Assembly: GCF_014282275.1 (NCBI RefSeq)
Contig: NZ_VFIA01000011.1
Coordinates: forward strand, 124,001-188,000
Direction of reading: 5' to 3'
DNA length: 64,000 bases
Origin: Spirosoma utsteinense
Lineage (GTDB): Bacteria; Bacteroidota; Bacteroidia; Cytophagales; Spirosomataceae
The notes beneath the pieces were generated by a model. That model was not told where the DNA came from and made no database searches. It saw only the letters and a list, made by a program, of their open reading frames with translations. Position 1 is the first letter of the stretch, and each line of letters begins with the position of its first letter. Positions 25,886 to 34,510 of the stretch are shown here, piece after piece. A program made the translations under genes and the position numbers.

Positions 25886-26015
25886 GTGCCAAAACGTCAA
25901 TTTTTGGTGGCTTAATTGACTATTTCTTATAGAAGAACCGGGCTTGTTAACATTTGAGCCCCCTTTCTGAAACAAATTCAGCAGCCACTTAACAAAACAG
26001 CCCCTTTTTCCTAAC

Positions 26016-26048
26016 AATAGGCCCCGTCCCAAAACGACGGGGCCTATT
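26016..26048 (+). terminator. intrinsic terminator after HTCS gene
   Basis: 26016-26028 pairs with 26036-26048 (13 bp, G+C-rich, 7-nt loop), followed by AGTTTTG. The susC start lies 119 bp downstream, so the SusC operon needs its own promoter. TAGTTTTG at 26048-26055 fits the -7 consensus but has no -33 match. Confidence 0.75.
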
Positions 26049-26166
26049 AGTTTTGATACAAAAAAAATAGGTTTTATACAATGATGTGGATCGACCTGCT
26101 CAACCCCGCGTAAACAGCCTCTGCGTATAAATCCTTATCACTAGCCTCATTAAACTGCTACTAAGT

Positions 26167-29100
26167 ATGTCGCTTTTCTACAGGTCCAGCTACGGACAAG
26201 ATCCTTACCACGGATTTTTCCGTAACCAATGTAAACTCCTTCTTTTTCTCCCGCTGGTATTGTTCAGCCTCGCCAGCCTCGCCAGCTTCGCCCAGACGCC
26301 CACGTCCCGGATCCGGGTTACGGGTAATGTATCCTCGCAACAGGATGTACAGGGTATCCCCGGCGTCAGTATTCTGGTAAAGGGCACGGCCACCGGCACC
26401 ACGACCGATGCCAGCGGCAACTTCGCTATTGATGCGCCCCGCGCAGGTACGCTTATCTTTTCGTATATCGGATACGTCAAGCAGGAAGTCCCCATAGGTG
26501 GCAAGACGAAACTGAGTGTCCGGCTCCTCGAAGATGTCAATAACCTGAACGAAGTTGTGGTCGTTGGCTACGGTCAGATCAAGCGGGCCGATCTTTCGAG
26601 CGCGCAGACGACGATCAGCTCCGCCGACATTCAGAAAACCGTTAACACAACGCTGGAACAGGCCTTGCAGGGCCGGTCGGCCAACGTATATGTTACCCAG
26701 AACACGGGCCAGCCCGGTGGCGGCATCTCGGTCAATATTCGCGGGGTCAACACCATCAATGGCTCCAACGAGCCGCTCTACGTCGTCGATGGTGTGCAGA
26801 TCTCGGGCGCACCCGGAAGTCCAGGCTCACCCGCAGGTTCGTATGGCGTTTCCAGTTCCATCAACCCCCTGGCGGGTCTGAACCCGACCGATATCGAGTC
26901 GATGGAAGTATTGCAGGGCCCCTCGGCAACGGCTATCTACGGGTCACGCGCTACCAATGGGGTGGTGCTGATCACGACCAAGCGGGGTAAGGCCGGGCAG
27001 ACCAAAATCAACTATAATTTCCTGTACACCTTACAGGATACACCCAAGCTGTTGCCCACGCTGAATCTGCGTGACTATGCCGGCCTGGTCAACGAATACC
27101 GGCAATTGAACGGGCAGACGCCCATCCCGGAATTTCAGGACCCGTCGCTGCTGGGCGAAGGCACCAACTGGCAGCGCGAGCTATTCCGGCAGGCACCCCT
27201 CATCAAGCATCAGTTGAGCCTGAGTGGCGGAACCGAAAAAACGACCTACTACCTCTCGGGTGAATACTTCAACCAGCAGGGCGTAGCGGTTGGGTCTGCG
27301 TTCAACCGGTACTCGATGCGTCTGAACGTGGACAACCAGACCCGCAGCTGGCTGAAGATCGGAACGAACCTGAACCTAAGCAAAACCGAGGACCGCGTTA
27401 CGCAGACCAACAACGACCTGATCAACCTAGCCATCGAGCAGTCGCCTAATATTCCGCTGAAAAATCCCGATGGGTCATGGGGCGGACCAACCAACCCGCA
27501 GTTTGCCGTTAACAACCCCATCGCCATCGCCAACTTGATCGACAACCGGGTCAACCGGGTGAATGTGCTGGGTGGTATCAACGCAGACATCACATTGATG
27601 AAGGGGCTGATTTTCCGGAACTCGTTCAATGGCAACGCCCAGTTCAGTACCAACAACACGTTTACGCCGACTTACCAGCTGGGCACCATCATTAACAACA
27701 CGGCCTCGGCCAGCAAAGGCAGCGGCAACAACTACTACTGGAACCTCAACCAGTTACTCCAGTACGATACGAAGATTGGCCGCCACAGCATTGGTGGCCT
27801 GATCAGCCATGAAGCGCAGGAAAGCACCTACGAAAATTTATCGGCGGGGGTACAGGGTTTTGTGACGAATAACATTCCGGAACTGTCGCTGGGCGATCCC
27901 AAGACGGCGACCAACAGCAGTAGCAAAGGCTCGTGGGGCATGGAGTCCTACCTGAGCCGGATCAATTACACGTATAACGACCGGTATATCGTGCAGGCGG
28001 CTTTCCGCGCCGATGGGTCGCCGAGCTTCGCCCCGAACAAGCGCTGGGGTTACTTCCCGTCGGTATCAGCCGCGTGGCGGGTATCGGAAGAGCCGTTCAT
28101 GAAGCAGATTCCGCAGATCAACGAGTTCAAGATCCGTTTCGAAACCGGCCTGACAGGTAACCAGGGCAACCCCGGTTATTTCTCGGCGCTTCAGCCCGTG
28201 GCTACCCCCTGGGGCACCGGCTACCTGGCCCGCAACTACGCCAACCCCGACTACCAGTGGGAAAGCACCATGACCTATAACCTGGGTTTCAACCTCAACA
28301 TGTTCAGCAACCGGATTCAGCTGGAAGGTGATTTCTACCTGAAAAAGACCGACAACCTGATCATGAACATTCCCCTGCCAACCTATATGGGCACAACTGG
28401 TTCAGGCTCTATCGGGCCACCGCTGGTGAACATCGGGGCGCTGGAAAACCGGGGCTACGGCCTGACCCTCAACACCGTCAACGTAGACCGGGGCGGCTTC
28501 AAGTGGAGCAGCAACATCAACGTGTCGGGTTTCCGCAACAAGCTGAGCAAGCTCTACGCCGAAACGGCGACGCTCGACCGGCCGTACTGGTTCATGGAGA
28601 ACTTCCTGGCCCGTTCGGTAGTCGGCCAGCCCGCCTTCCAGTTCTTCGGGTATCAGCGGGAGGGAATCTTCCAGACCGTTGAAGAGATCAACAACTCGGC
28701 CATTCCGGCGGGCAACACTGTTGGCGTCAACAGCACCTGGGTAGGCGATATCAAATACAAAGACCTGAACGGCGACAAGATCATCGACGCCCGCGACCAG
28801 ACGTTCATTGGCAACCCCTGGCCGAAAATGACCCTGGGCTTTACCAACAACCTGTCGTACCAGAACTTCGACCTGACGGTGCTGCTTACCGGCTCCTACG
28901 GTAATGACATCTATAACTTCGTCAGGTTCCGCAACGAGAATCCCGGCCGTACCAACGTTGGCCGGGGCCTGCTGGCCGGTGCTATCGACTATGCCCGTCT
29001 GACCAATGACGCTGTGAATCCAACCCTGATCAACACCAACGCCCAGCGACCCCGGATCACGGGTGCCGATGGCAACGGCAATGCCAACCGGGCTACCCAG

Positions 29101-29379
29101 GATTACGTAGAAGATGGTTCCTACACCCGCATCAAGAACATCCAGCTTAGCTACTCGGTCCCTAAATCGCTGGTGAGCCGGCAAAAAGTGGTGCAGGGCC
29201 TGCGCGTTACGGCCGGCGTCCAAAATGCCTTTACCCTTACCAAATACAAAGGATACGACCCGGAAGTGGGTGCCTTCGTAGGAAGCGGATCCAACCCCGG
29301 CTCGTCGGTGATTGGCGTCGACTACGGCCGCTATCCGCTTACCCGCATGTATACGCTAAGTGTTGGTATCGACCTATAA
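26167..29379 (+). CDS. SusC/RagA-family TonB-linked outer-membrane transporter
   Basis: A 1070-residue outer-membrane protein that imports oligosaccharides with energy from TonB. A signal peptide ends at about residue 43 (LASLASFAQ). A CarboxypepD_reg-like domain follows (about 48-125: VSILVKGTATGTTTDASGNF and FSYIGYVKQEV). The plug domain (about 135-240) has the SusC hallmarks VVVGYGQIKRADLSSAQ, SVNIRGVNTINGSNEPLYVV and YGSRATNGVVLITTKRGK. The remaining beta-barrel ends YTLSVGIDL. The long polar start before the signal (MSLFYRSSYGQDPYHGFFRN) makes a downstream start possible. It is followed 13 bp later by its SusD partner. Confidence 0.96.
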   Translation: MSLFYRSSYGQDPYHGFFRNQCKLLLFLPLVLFSLASLASFAQTPTSRIRVTGNVSSQQDVQGIPGVSILVKGTATGTTTDASGNFAIDAPRAGTLIFSYIGYVKQEVPIGGKTKLSVRLLEDVNNLNEVVVVGYGQIKRADLSSAQTTISSADIQKTVNTTLEQALQGRSANVYVTQNTGQPGGGISVNIRGVNTINGSNEPLYVVDGVQISGAPGSPGSPAGSYGVSSSINPLAGLNPTDIESMEVLQGPSATAIYGSRATNGVVLITTKRGKAGQTKINYNFLYTLQDTPKLLPTLNLRDYAGLVNEYRQLNGQTPIPEFQDPSLLGEGTNWQRELFRQAPLIKHQLSLSGGTEKTTYYLSGEYFNQQGVAVGSAFNRYSMRLNVDNQTRSWLKIGTNLNLSKTEDRVTQTNNDLINLAIEQSPNIPLKNPDGSWGGPTNPQFAVNNPIAIANLIDNRVNRVNVLGGINADITLMKGLIFRNSFNGNAQFSTNNTFTPTYQLGTIINNTASASKGSGNNYYWNLNQLLQYDTKIGRHSIGGLISHEAQESTYENLSAGVQGFVTNNIPELSLGDPKTATNSSSKGSWGMESYLSRINYTYNDRYIVQAAFRADGSPSFAPNKRWGYFPSVSAAWRVSEEPFMKQIPQINEFKIRFETGLTGNQGNPGYFSALQPVATPWGTGYLARNYANPDYQWESTMTYNLGFNLNMFSNRIQLEGDFYLKKTDNLIMNIPLPTYMGTTGSGSIGPPLVNIGALENRGYGLTLNTVNVDRGGFKWSSNINVSGFRNKLSKLYAETATLDRPYWFMENFLARSVVGQPAFQFFGYQREGIFQTVEEINNSAIPAGNTVGVNSTWVGDIKYKDLNGDKIIDARDQTFIGNPWPKMTLGFTNNLSYQNFDLTVLLTGSYGNDIYNFVRFRNENPGRTNVGRGLLAGAIDYARLTNDAVNPTLINTNAQRPRITGADGNGNANRATQDYVEDGSYTRIKNIQLSYSVPKSLVSRQKVVQGLRVTAGVQNAFTLTKYKGYDPEVGAFVGSGSNPGSSVIGVDYGRYPLTRMYTLSVGIDL

Positions 29380-29392
29380 CCAAGAGCAACTC

Positions 29393-31045
29393 ATGACAAC
29401 GAACATACGTTTAAAATACTTCGCCTTCATCGCTTTCGTCCTGATGATGACCGGCTGCAACAAAGAGTTTCTGGACCGGCTTCCGCTCGATACGCTCGTG
29501 GATGCCACCTATTACAAAAACGCCGATCAGGTGCTGATGGGGACGGCCCCGCTGTACAACATCGTGTGGTTCGATTATAACGATAAAGCCTCGTTCGCCC
29601 TGGGCGATGCGCGGGGGGGAACGCTGTTTTCGGGCAGTAGCTGGACCTCACACGTGCGGTTCAACACCTCGGCGAGCGAGCCCGAAGTGGCCCTTACCTG
29701 GCAGTCGTTCTACAACATCATCGGCCAGTGTAACACCATCATCCGCAACATCAACACCTATGCCGACGCGGGTGTGCCGGAGAACATCAAGCAGCACGGG
29801 CTGGGCGAAGCGCGGTTCATGCGGGGACTGGCCTACGCCTACCTCGTCCGGAACTACGGCGCGGTACCGATCATAACGGACAACACCAAACTGCTGACCG
29901 ACACGACCCAGACCCGTAACACGGTTGAGAGCGTATGGGAGTTTGTGATTCGTGACCTTCGCTATGCGGCCAAGACGCTGCCCGCCACACCCGTCCAGAA
30001 AGGCCGGCTGACGAAATGGTCGGCCGAGGGGATGCTCTCCCGGATGTTTCTGGCCCGTTCGGGTCTGGGCAAAACGGAAGGCAACCGGTCACAGACCGAT
30101 CTGGACAGCGCCCGCTACTACGCTGGTGATGTTATCAGGAACAGCGGGGCCAGTCTGATGCCCAACTACGAAGACCTGTTCAAGACCCAGAACAACAACA
30201 ACCCCGAAAGTCTGTTTGCGCTCCAGTGGGTGTGGAACGGGCCGCAGTGGGGAACGCAGAACACGATGCAGGCCTACCTGGCTTTTAATTCGAGCATTAC
30301 GGGCTTCAGCGATGGGTGGGGCATTGACCACGGTGCCACCGCCGATATGCTGAAAGCGTACGAACCCGCCGACTCGATCCGCCGGAAAGCGACGTTTATG
30401 TTCCCCGGCGACCAGTACCGATACATCCACCAGCTGGTGCCCGACCCGGCAAATCCGGGCAAGCAGCTTACTCAGGAACTGGTGGTGCCGCTTACGAACA
30501 CGACGCGGGCCAATGTAAAGAAATACGTTGTCGGGCTTCCTTCAGACAACGACGGCAAAGTGAGTTTCATGCACACGGAGATCAACAGCTACATGCTCCG
30601 GCTGGCCGAAGTGTACCTGATTTATGCCGAAGCCATTATGGGCAATGCCGCATCGACCAGTAACGCCGATGCCCTGACCTACTTCAACGCCGTCCGGAAA
30701 CGGGCCGGGCTGGCCCCGAAAGAGCGGATTACGTTCGATGATATCTTCAAAGAGAAGCGGATCGAACTGGCCATGGAAGGCACGCAGTGGTATGAGTTCG
30801 TGCGGCTGTATTACTTCAACCCGGCCAAGGCGAAGACGATGCTGAGCGGTATGAACAAGAGTACCTATACCATCACGCCAGTGGCTAACAGCAAAGTGAA
30901 ACAGTGGAATATTGTCTTTCCGGCCACGGTAACCACCTATCCGGTTGACGATGCGCGGTTCTTCCTCCCCTACCCGGATGTAGAACTGACCAAAGCGCCC
31001 AACCTGCGCAAAGCACCGGTGCCTTTTGATTTCAGCAACTATTGA
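29393..31045 (+). CDS. SusD/RagB-family nutrient-binding outer-membrane lipoprotein
   Basis: A 550-residue lipoprotein that caps SusC and binds the glycan on the cell surface. The signal is FIAFVLMMTGC with lipidated Cys at residue 22 or close to it, then NKEFLDRLPLD, the usual SusD start. Conserved parts include QCNTIIRNINTYAD, GEARFMRGLAYAYLVRNYGAVP, the TPR-like core and LRLAEVYLIYAEAIM near the C-terminus. The ATG at 29393 starts the signal peptide; the frame opens earlier inside susC. Confidence 0.95.
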   Translation: MTTNIRLKYFAFIAFVLMMTGCNKEFLDRLPLDTLVDATYYKNADQVLMGTAPLYNIVWFDYNDKASFALGDARGGTLFSGSSWTSHVRFNTSASEPEVALTWQSFYNIIGQCNTIIRNINTYADAGVPENIKQHGLGEARFMRGLAYAYLVRNYGAVPIITDNTKLLTDTTQTRNTVESVWEFVIRDLRYAAKTLPATPVQKGRLTKWSAEGMLSRMFLARSGLGKTEGNRSQTDLDSARYYAGDVIRNSGASLMPNYEDLFKTQNNNNPESLFALQWVWNGPQWGTQNTMQAYLAFNSSITGFSDGWGIDHGATADMLKAYEPADSIRRKATFMFPGDQYRYIHQLVPDPANPGKQLTQELVVPLTNTTRANVKKYVVGLPSDNDGKVSFMHTEINSYMLRLAEVYLIYAEAIMGNAASTSNADALTYFNAVRKRAGLAPKERITFDDIFKEKRIELAMEGTQWYEFVRLYYFNPAKAKTMLSGMNKSTYTITPVANSKVKQWNIVFPATVTTYPVDDARFFLPYPDVELTKAPNLRKAPVPFDFSNY

Positions 31046-31063
31046 TGACGTAGTAGGTAGTAA

Positions 31064-31107
31064 AGGTGTCGGGTTTGACCGGGCTGGCGCTCCCGAACCC
31101 GACACCT
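31064..31107 (+). terminator. stem-loop between susD and the glycan-binding protein gene
   Basis: AGGTGTCGGGTT at 31064-31075 pairs with AACCCGACACCT at 31096-31107 (12 bp). An outer GGTAG/CTACC pair lies at 31056-31060 and 31116-31120. There is no U tract. It may dampen transcription or stabilise the susCD mRNA rather than end it. Confidence 0.45.
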
Positions 31108-31164
31108 CCACTGCCCTACCGCCCACAGCCAACATCCATCCGATCTCCAATCCTGGCATATCCA

Positions 31165-32406
31165 ATGAAAGCTTTTTTTAGTTTCGCAAACGCCTGTCGT
31201 TTTGCCTCTTTAGTAACCCTGATGGCCGGTCTGTTCTGGCTGTCCGGCTGTCAGAAAGAAGACGTAGGCGCCCCGCCCATTGTTACACAGGTCCGGCTGT
31301 TGAACCCGGCCAGCAAAGACAGCACCTTCACCAGCGCGCTGCCGGGTACGCTGATCGTTATTCAGGGTCAGCATCTGGACAAAACCCTTAACGTCTTTTT
31401 CAACGATTTCCCGGCGGCCTTTAATCCGGTCTATAACACGGATGAAAACCTGATCGTATCGATTCCGGCCAGCACCCCAACCGCCGTGACCGCCCCCTCG
31501 GTGTCGAACAAACTCCGCATCGTGACGACGCGTGGCGAAACAACCTTCGACTTCACCATCGTTCAGGCACCACCGGCTATTACCAGCATTTCCAATGAGA
31601 ACGCCAATCCGGGGGAGACCATCACCATCGCGGGCGCTAACTTCTTCGGGGTCAGCAAGGTCGTTTTCCCCGGCAATCTGGCCGTTGATTCAACCCAGTT
31701 TACCGTCAATAAAGAAGGCACCCTGCTTACGGTGGCGGTCCCCAAAAACCTGACGCAGAGCGGCCCGCTATCGATGGTGGCTACTTTCGGGACCGTGAAC
31801 ACCCCCGCTCCCATCAATTACAGCAGCGGAGCCGGTGTGCTCTGCAACTTCGACGATCAGAATACGTTCCAGTCCTGGTCGATCAAGATGCAGAACGACG
31901 CGAAACTGTTTCCGGGTACGCGCGGCAATTACGGCTACTTCTCGGTGAAAGGCATTGTGGGCGGCAACGGCGAGTGGTGGACCGAGGGCCGGTCGCTAAA
32001 CACCAACCCCAGCGTTTGGGTAGCCCCGGCCAACCTGAAAAACCCGGTAAGCGATTATGCCCTGAAGTTCGAGATCTTCGTGAAAGCGCCCTGGAAAACC
32101 GGCACTCTGCAAGTTATGCCCAGCCGGACACCTATGCCTACCAGTTACGTATACAATTACACACCCTGGAAAATAGGCACAGCGTCGATCGATTTCACCA
32201 CCCCCGGCTGGCAGACGGTAACCATCCCGCTCACCGAGTTCAAAACCAACAACGGCCTGGGCGAATCGGCCCCTTCGCTAACTGCCCTGCTGGGCGATAC
32301 CGGCTCGAACGCGATCCTGATGCGGCTCATTGCCGACACCGACGGCATGGGCGAAGTGTCGATGGCAGTCGATAACATCCGGGTAGTTTCCAACAAAGCC
32401 AAGTAG
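31165..32406 (+). CDS. surface glycan-binding lipoprotein with IPT/TIG domains (SGBP-like)
   Basis: A 413-residue lipoprotein (signal LVTLMAGLFWLSGC, lipidated Cys about residue 28). Residues about 33-140 and 145-235 are two IPT/TIG immunoglobulin-like domains (PGTLIVIQGQHLDKT, NPGETITIAGANFFGVSKVVF). The last 170 residues (VLCNFDDQNTFQSW..., GEWWTEGRSLN, ...MAVDNIRVVS) form a jelly-roll-like carbohydrate-binding region, as in the surface glycan-binding proteins next to susCD. Its probable role is to hold polysaccharide at the surface. The ATG at 31165 begins the signal peptide. Confidence 0.88.
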   Translation: MKAFFSFANACRFASLVTLMAGLFWLSGCQKEDVGAPPIVTQVRLLNPASKDSTFTSALPGTLIVIQGQHLDKTLNVFFNDFPAAFNPVYNTDENLIVSIPASTPTAVTAPSVSNKLRIVTTRGETTFDFTIVQAPPAITSISNENANPGETITIAGANFFGVSKVVFPGNLAVDSTQFTVNKEGTLLTVAVPKNLTQSGPLSMVATFGTVNTPAPINYSSGAGVLCNFDDQNTFQSWSIKMQNDAKLFPGTRGNYGYFSVKGIVGGNGEWWTEGRSLNTNPSVWVAPANLKNPVSDYALKFEIFVKAPWKTGTLQVMPSRTPMPTSYVYNYTPWKIGTASIDFTTPGWQTVTIPLTEFKTNNGLGESAPSLTALLGDTGSNAILMRLIADTDGMGEVSMAVDNIRVVSNKAK

Positions 32407-32504
32407 TGTAAATAGATTCATGTATTTTTGATCTGCGGAACCCTATATCGACTATTCCGATACGTTGCTTCGTTCTATTTTGGCGATCACTGACCTTTTC
32501 AAAC

Positions 32505-32559
32505 CAGTAAACAGGCTGAATGCTCCCGCAGAAAACGGGAGCATTCAGCCTGTTTACTG
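32505..32559 (+). terminator. 24-bp perfect hairpin after the glycan-binding gene
   Basis: 32505-32528 and 32536-32559 are perfect reverse complements (24 bp) around a 7-nt loop. It lies 98 bp after the SGBP stop and 36 bp before the next ATG, inside a same-strand gene series. There is no U tract after it. Confidence 0.6.
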
Positions 32560-32595
32560 ACTTCACCCGTGCCTACTATCTGTTTCCCATTAATT

Positions 32596-34482
32596 ATGCA
32601 ACGTACCTTTTGTTGTTCTCTTCTGTGCCTGCTGCTCTACGCCCTTGGTGTATCGGCGCAACCCAATGAATTACCCTCCGTACCCATTACCCTACAGAAT
32701 CTGGCTGACTTCAAATCCACCGGCAGCAACTGGAAAATTGTGGGCGATGCTTTCTACGACCTGAACAAGGCCGGGAAAGGCAGTACGAAGTCCGGCACGG
32801 GTGTTCTGGTCAATGACCCGTCCGGGAAAAGCAACGGTCACCTCTTCACCAGCATGGAGCACGGTGATCTGGCACTGGATCTCGACTTCATGATGGAAAA
32901 AGAATCGAACTCCGGCATTTTCCTGCAAGGACGCTACGAAGTGCAGTTGTTCGACAGCTGGGGTGCTAAGGTGCCGAAATCGAGCGACTGCGGGGCGATC
33001 TACGAACGCTGGGACGAAAGCCGTCCCGAGGGCCGGAAAGGGTACGAAGGACACCCGCCCACCCAAAACGTGGGCAAAGCACCGGGTCTTTGGCAGCACC
33101 TGAGCGTCGTTTTCCGGGCACCCCGGTTTAACGCAGCGGGCGAAAAAACCAGCAATGCCCGCTTCCTCAAGGTAGTGCTCAACGGCGTGACCGTTCAGGA
33201 AAATATTGAAGTGCTCGGCCCCACCCGGTCGGCGGCTTTTCAGGACGAAAAACCGACTGGCCCGCTCATGATCCAGGGCGATCATGGTGCCGTAGCTATC
33301 CGCAACATCCGCTACAAGTCGTACGGCATTGAGCCGGTAACGCTGACGAAGATGAAGCTGAGCGCGTATGAGGGCAAGTTCAGTTCGGTCAGCGACTTAA
33401 ATTCGCTAACCGCCAAACGTGAACTGGATATCGATGTGCTGGCCCATTCGGCACCCGGCAGCCGGGATAAGTTCGGTGGCAAGATCACTGGCACGCTGCA
33501 CATTCCCCGTACCGGGCAGTATCTGCTCAACCTCAACCTGAACTGGATTCCCGCCGAAACCAACCCGGCTAACCCGAACGGAGCCGGTGAGTTACAGATC
33601 GACAGCAAGCCCGTTATGAGCATCAGCGGCAAAAATGGGGGCACAACCTCGGCCATGGTATCGCTGGAAGCAGGCGACCATCCGGTGGTGCTGGCCTACT
33701 ACAAAAACTTTGGTTTGTGGTACGCCCGCAGCAACGACATCCTGCTGGCCGTTGAAGGGCCGGGGGTTCAGTACACCCCCCTGAACCAGATCATACGGGC
33801 CGAAGACCCCGTGGGCGAGATATCGGTCCTGGCCAGCAATGAGCCGGTCATGCAGCGCGGCTTTGTTAACCACCACGGCCGGAAGCATACCCACACCATT
33901 TCGGTTGGCGAGCCGGGTCAGGTGAACTACAGCATCGATCTGAACAAAGGCGAATTTCTGCAAATATGGCGGGGCGACTTCCTCGAAACGACACCCATGT
34001 GGTACGGACGGGGCGAAACCCAGCTATCCGTTCCCCTGGGCAGTGTGATCGAGCTATCGGGCAAGCCATCGCTGAGCGTACTGGCCGATCAGAACACGGT
34101 CTGGCCCGATTCCAACGCTACCTATACGAACCTGGGCTACGACATCGACAAAAACGGCCGTCCCGTTTTCAAGTACACGCTGGGTGGGGCGCAGGTCCGG
34201 GAGTCGTTTGCCGCCGGAGAGGATGGTCATAAGCTATCCCACTCATTTACGGTAACCGCCCAGGGTACTCCGGGTGAGATCTGGTGCCGCATAGCCGAAG
34301 GCAGCGACATCACCGAACTACCCAACGGCCTGTATGCCGTGAACGACAAGCAATATTTTGTTGAGCTTCCGGGAAAACAGAAACCGGTTATCCGAACAAC
34401 GGCGCAAAAGACCAGGGAGCTGCTGCTCCCGGTAAAATCGGCGAACAACGGTGGCACGGTCACGTACTCACTTATCTGGTAA
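32596..34482 (+). CDS. secreted DUF1080 (3-keto-glycoside hydrolase-like) protein with PA14-like domain
   Basis: A 628-residue exported protein with a signal peptide ending GVSAQ. Residues about 25-245 are a DUF1080 jelly roll: HLFTSMEHGDLALDLDFMM, SNSGIFLQGRYEVQLFDSW, CGAIYERWDESR, GLWQHLSVVFRAPRF and GPLMIQGDHGAVAIRNIRYK. Some DUF1080 proteins hydrolyse 3-keto-disaccharides. Residues about 255-390 resemble a PA14 carbohydrate-binding domain. The C-terminal 230 residues are beta-rich with FLQIWRGDFLETTPMWYGRG. The ATG at 32596 begins the signal peptide. It may act on sugars first oxidised by the dehydrogenase-like protein encoded next. Confidence 0.82.
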   Translation: MQRTFCCSLLCLLLYALGVSAQPNELPSVPITLQNLADFKSTGSNWKIVGDAFYDLNKAGKGSTKSGTGVLVNDPSGKSNGHLFTSMEHGDLALDLDFMMEKESNSGIFLQGRYEVQLFDSWGAKVPKSSDCGAIYERWDESRPEGRKGYEGHPPTQNVGKAPGLWQHLSVVFRAPRFNAAGEKTSNARFLKVVLNGVTVQENIEVLGPTRSAAFQDEKPTGPLMIQGDHGAVAIRNIRYKSYGIEPVTLTKMKLSAYEGKFSSVSDLNSLTAKRELDIDVLAHSAPGSRDKFGGKITGTLHIPRTGQYLLNLNLNWIPAETNPANPNGAGELQIDSKPVMSISGKNGGTTSAMVSLEAGDHPVVLAYYKNFGLWYARSNDILLAVEGPGVQYTPLNQIIRAEDPVGEISVLASNEPVMQRGFVNHHGRKHTHTISVGEPGQVNYSIDLNKGEFLQIWRGDFLETTPMWYGRGETQLSVPLGSVIELSGKPSLSVLADQNTVWPDSNATYTNLGYDIDKNGRPVFKYTLGGAQVRESFAAGEDGHKLSHSFTVTAQGTPGEIWCRIAEGSDITELPNGLYAVNDKQYFVELPGKQKPVIRTTAQKTRELLLPVKSANNGGTVTYSLIW

Positions 34483-34510
34483 ACGCTCATTTCCCTGACA
34501 GTACCTGCTC

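Noticed and set aside
26048-26055. TAGTTTTG as promoter of susC
   Set aside because: It fits the -7 consensus but overlaps the T tract of the HTCS terminator and has no -33 partner at 17-21 bp, so it was not called.
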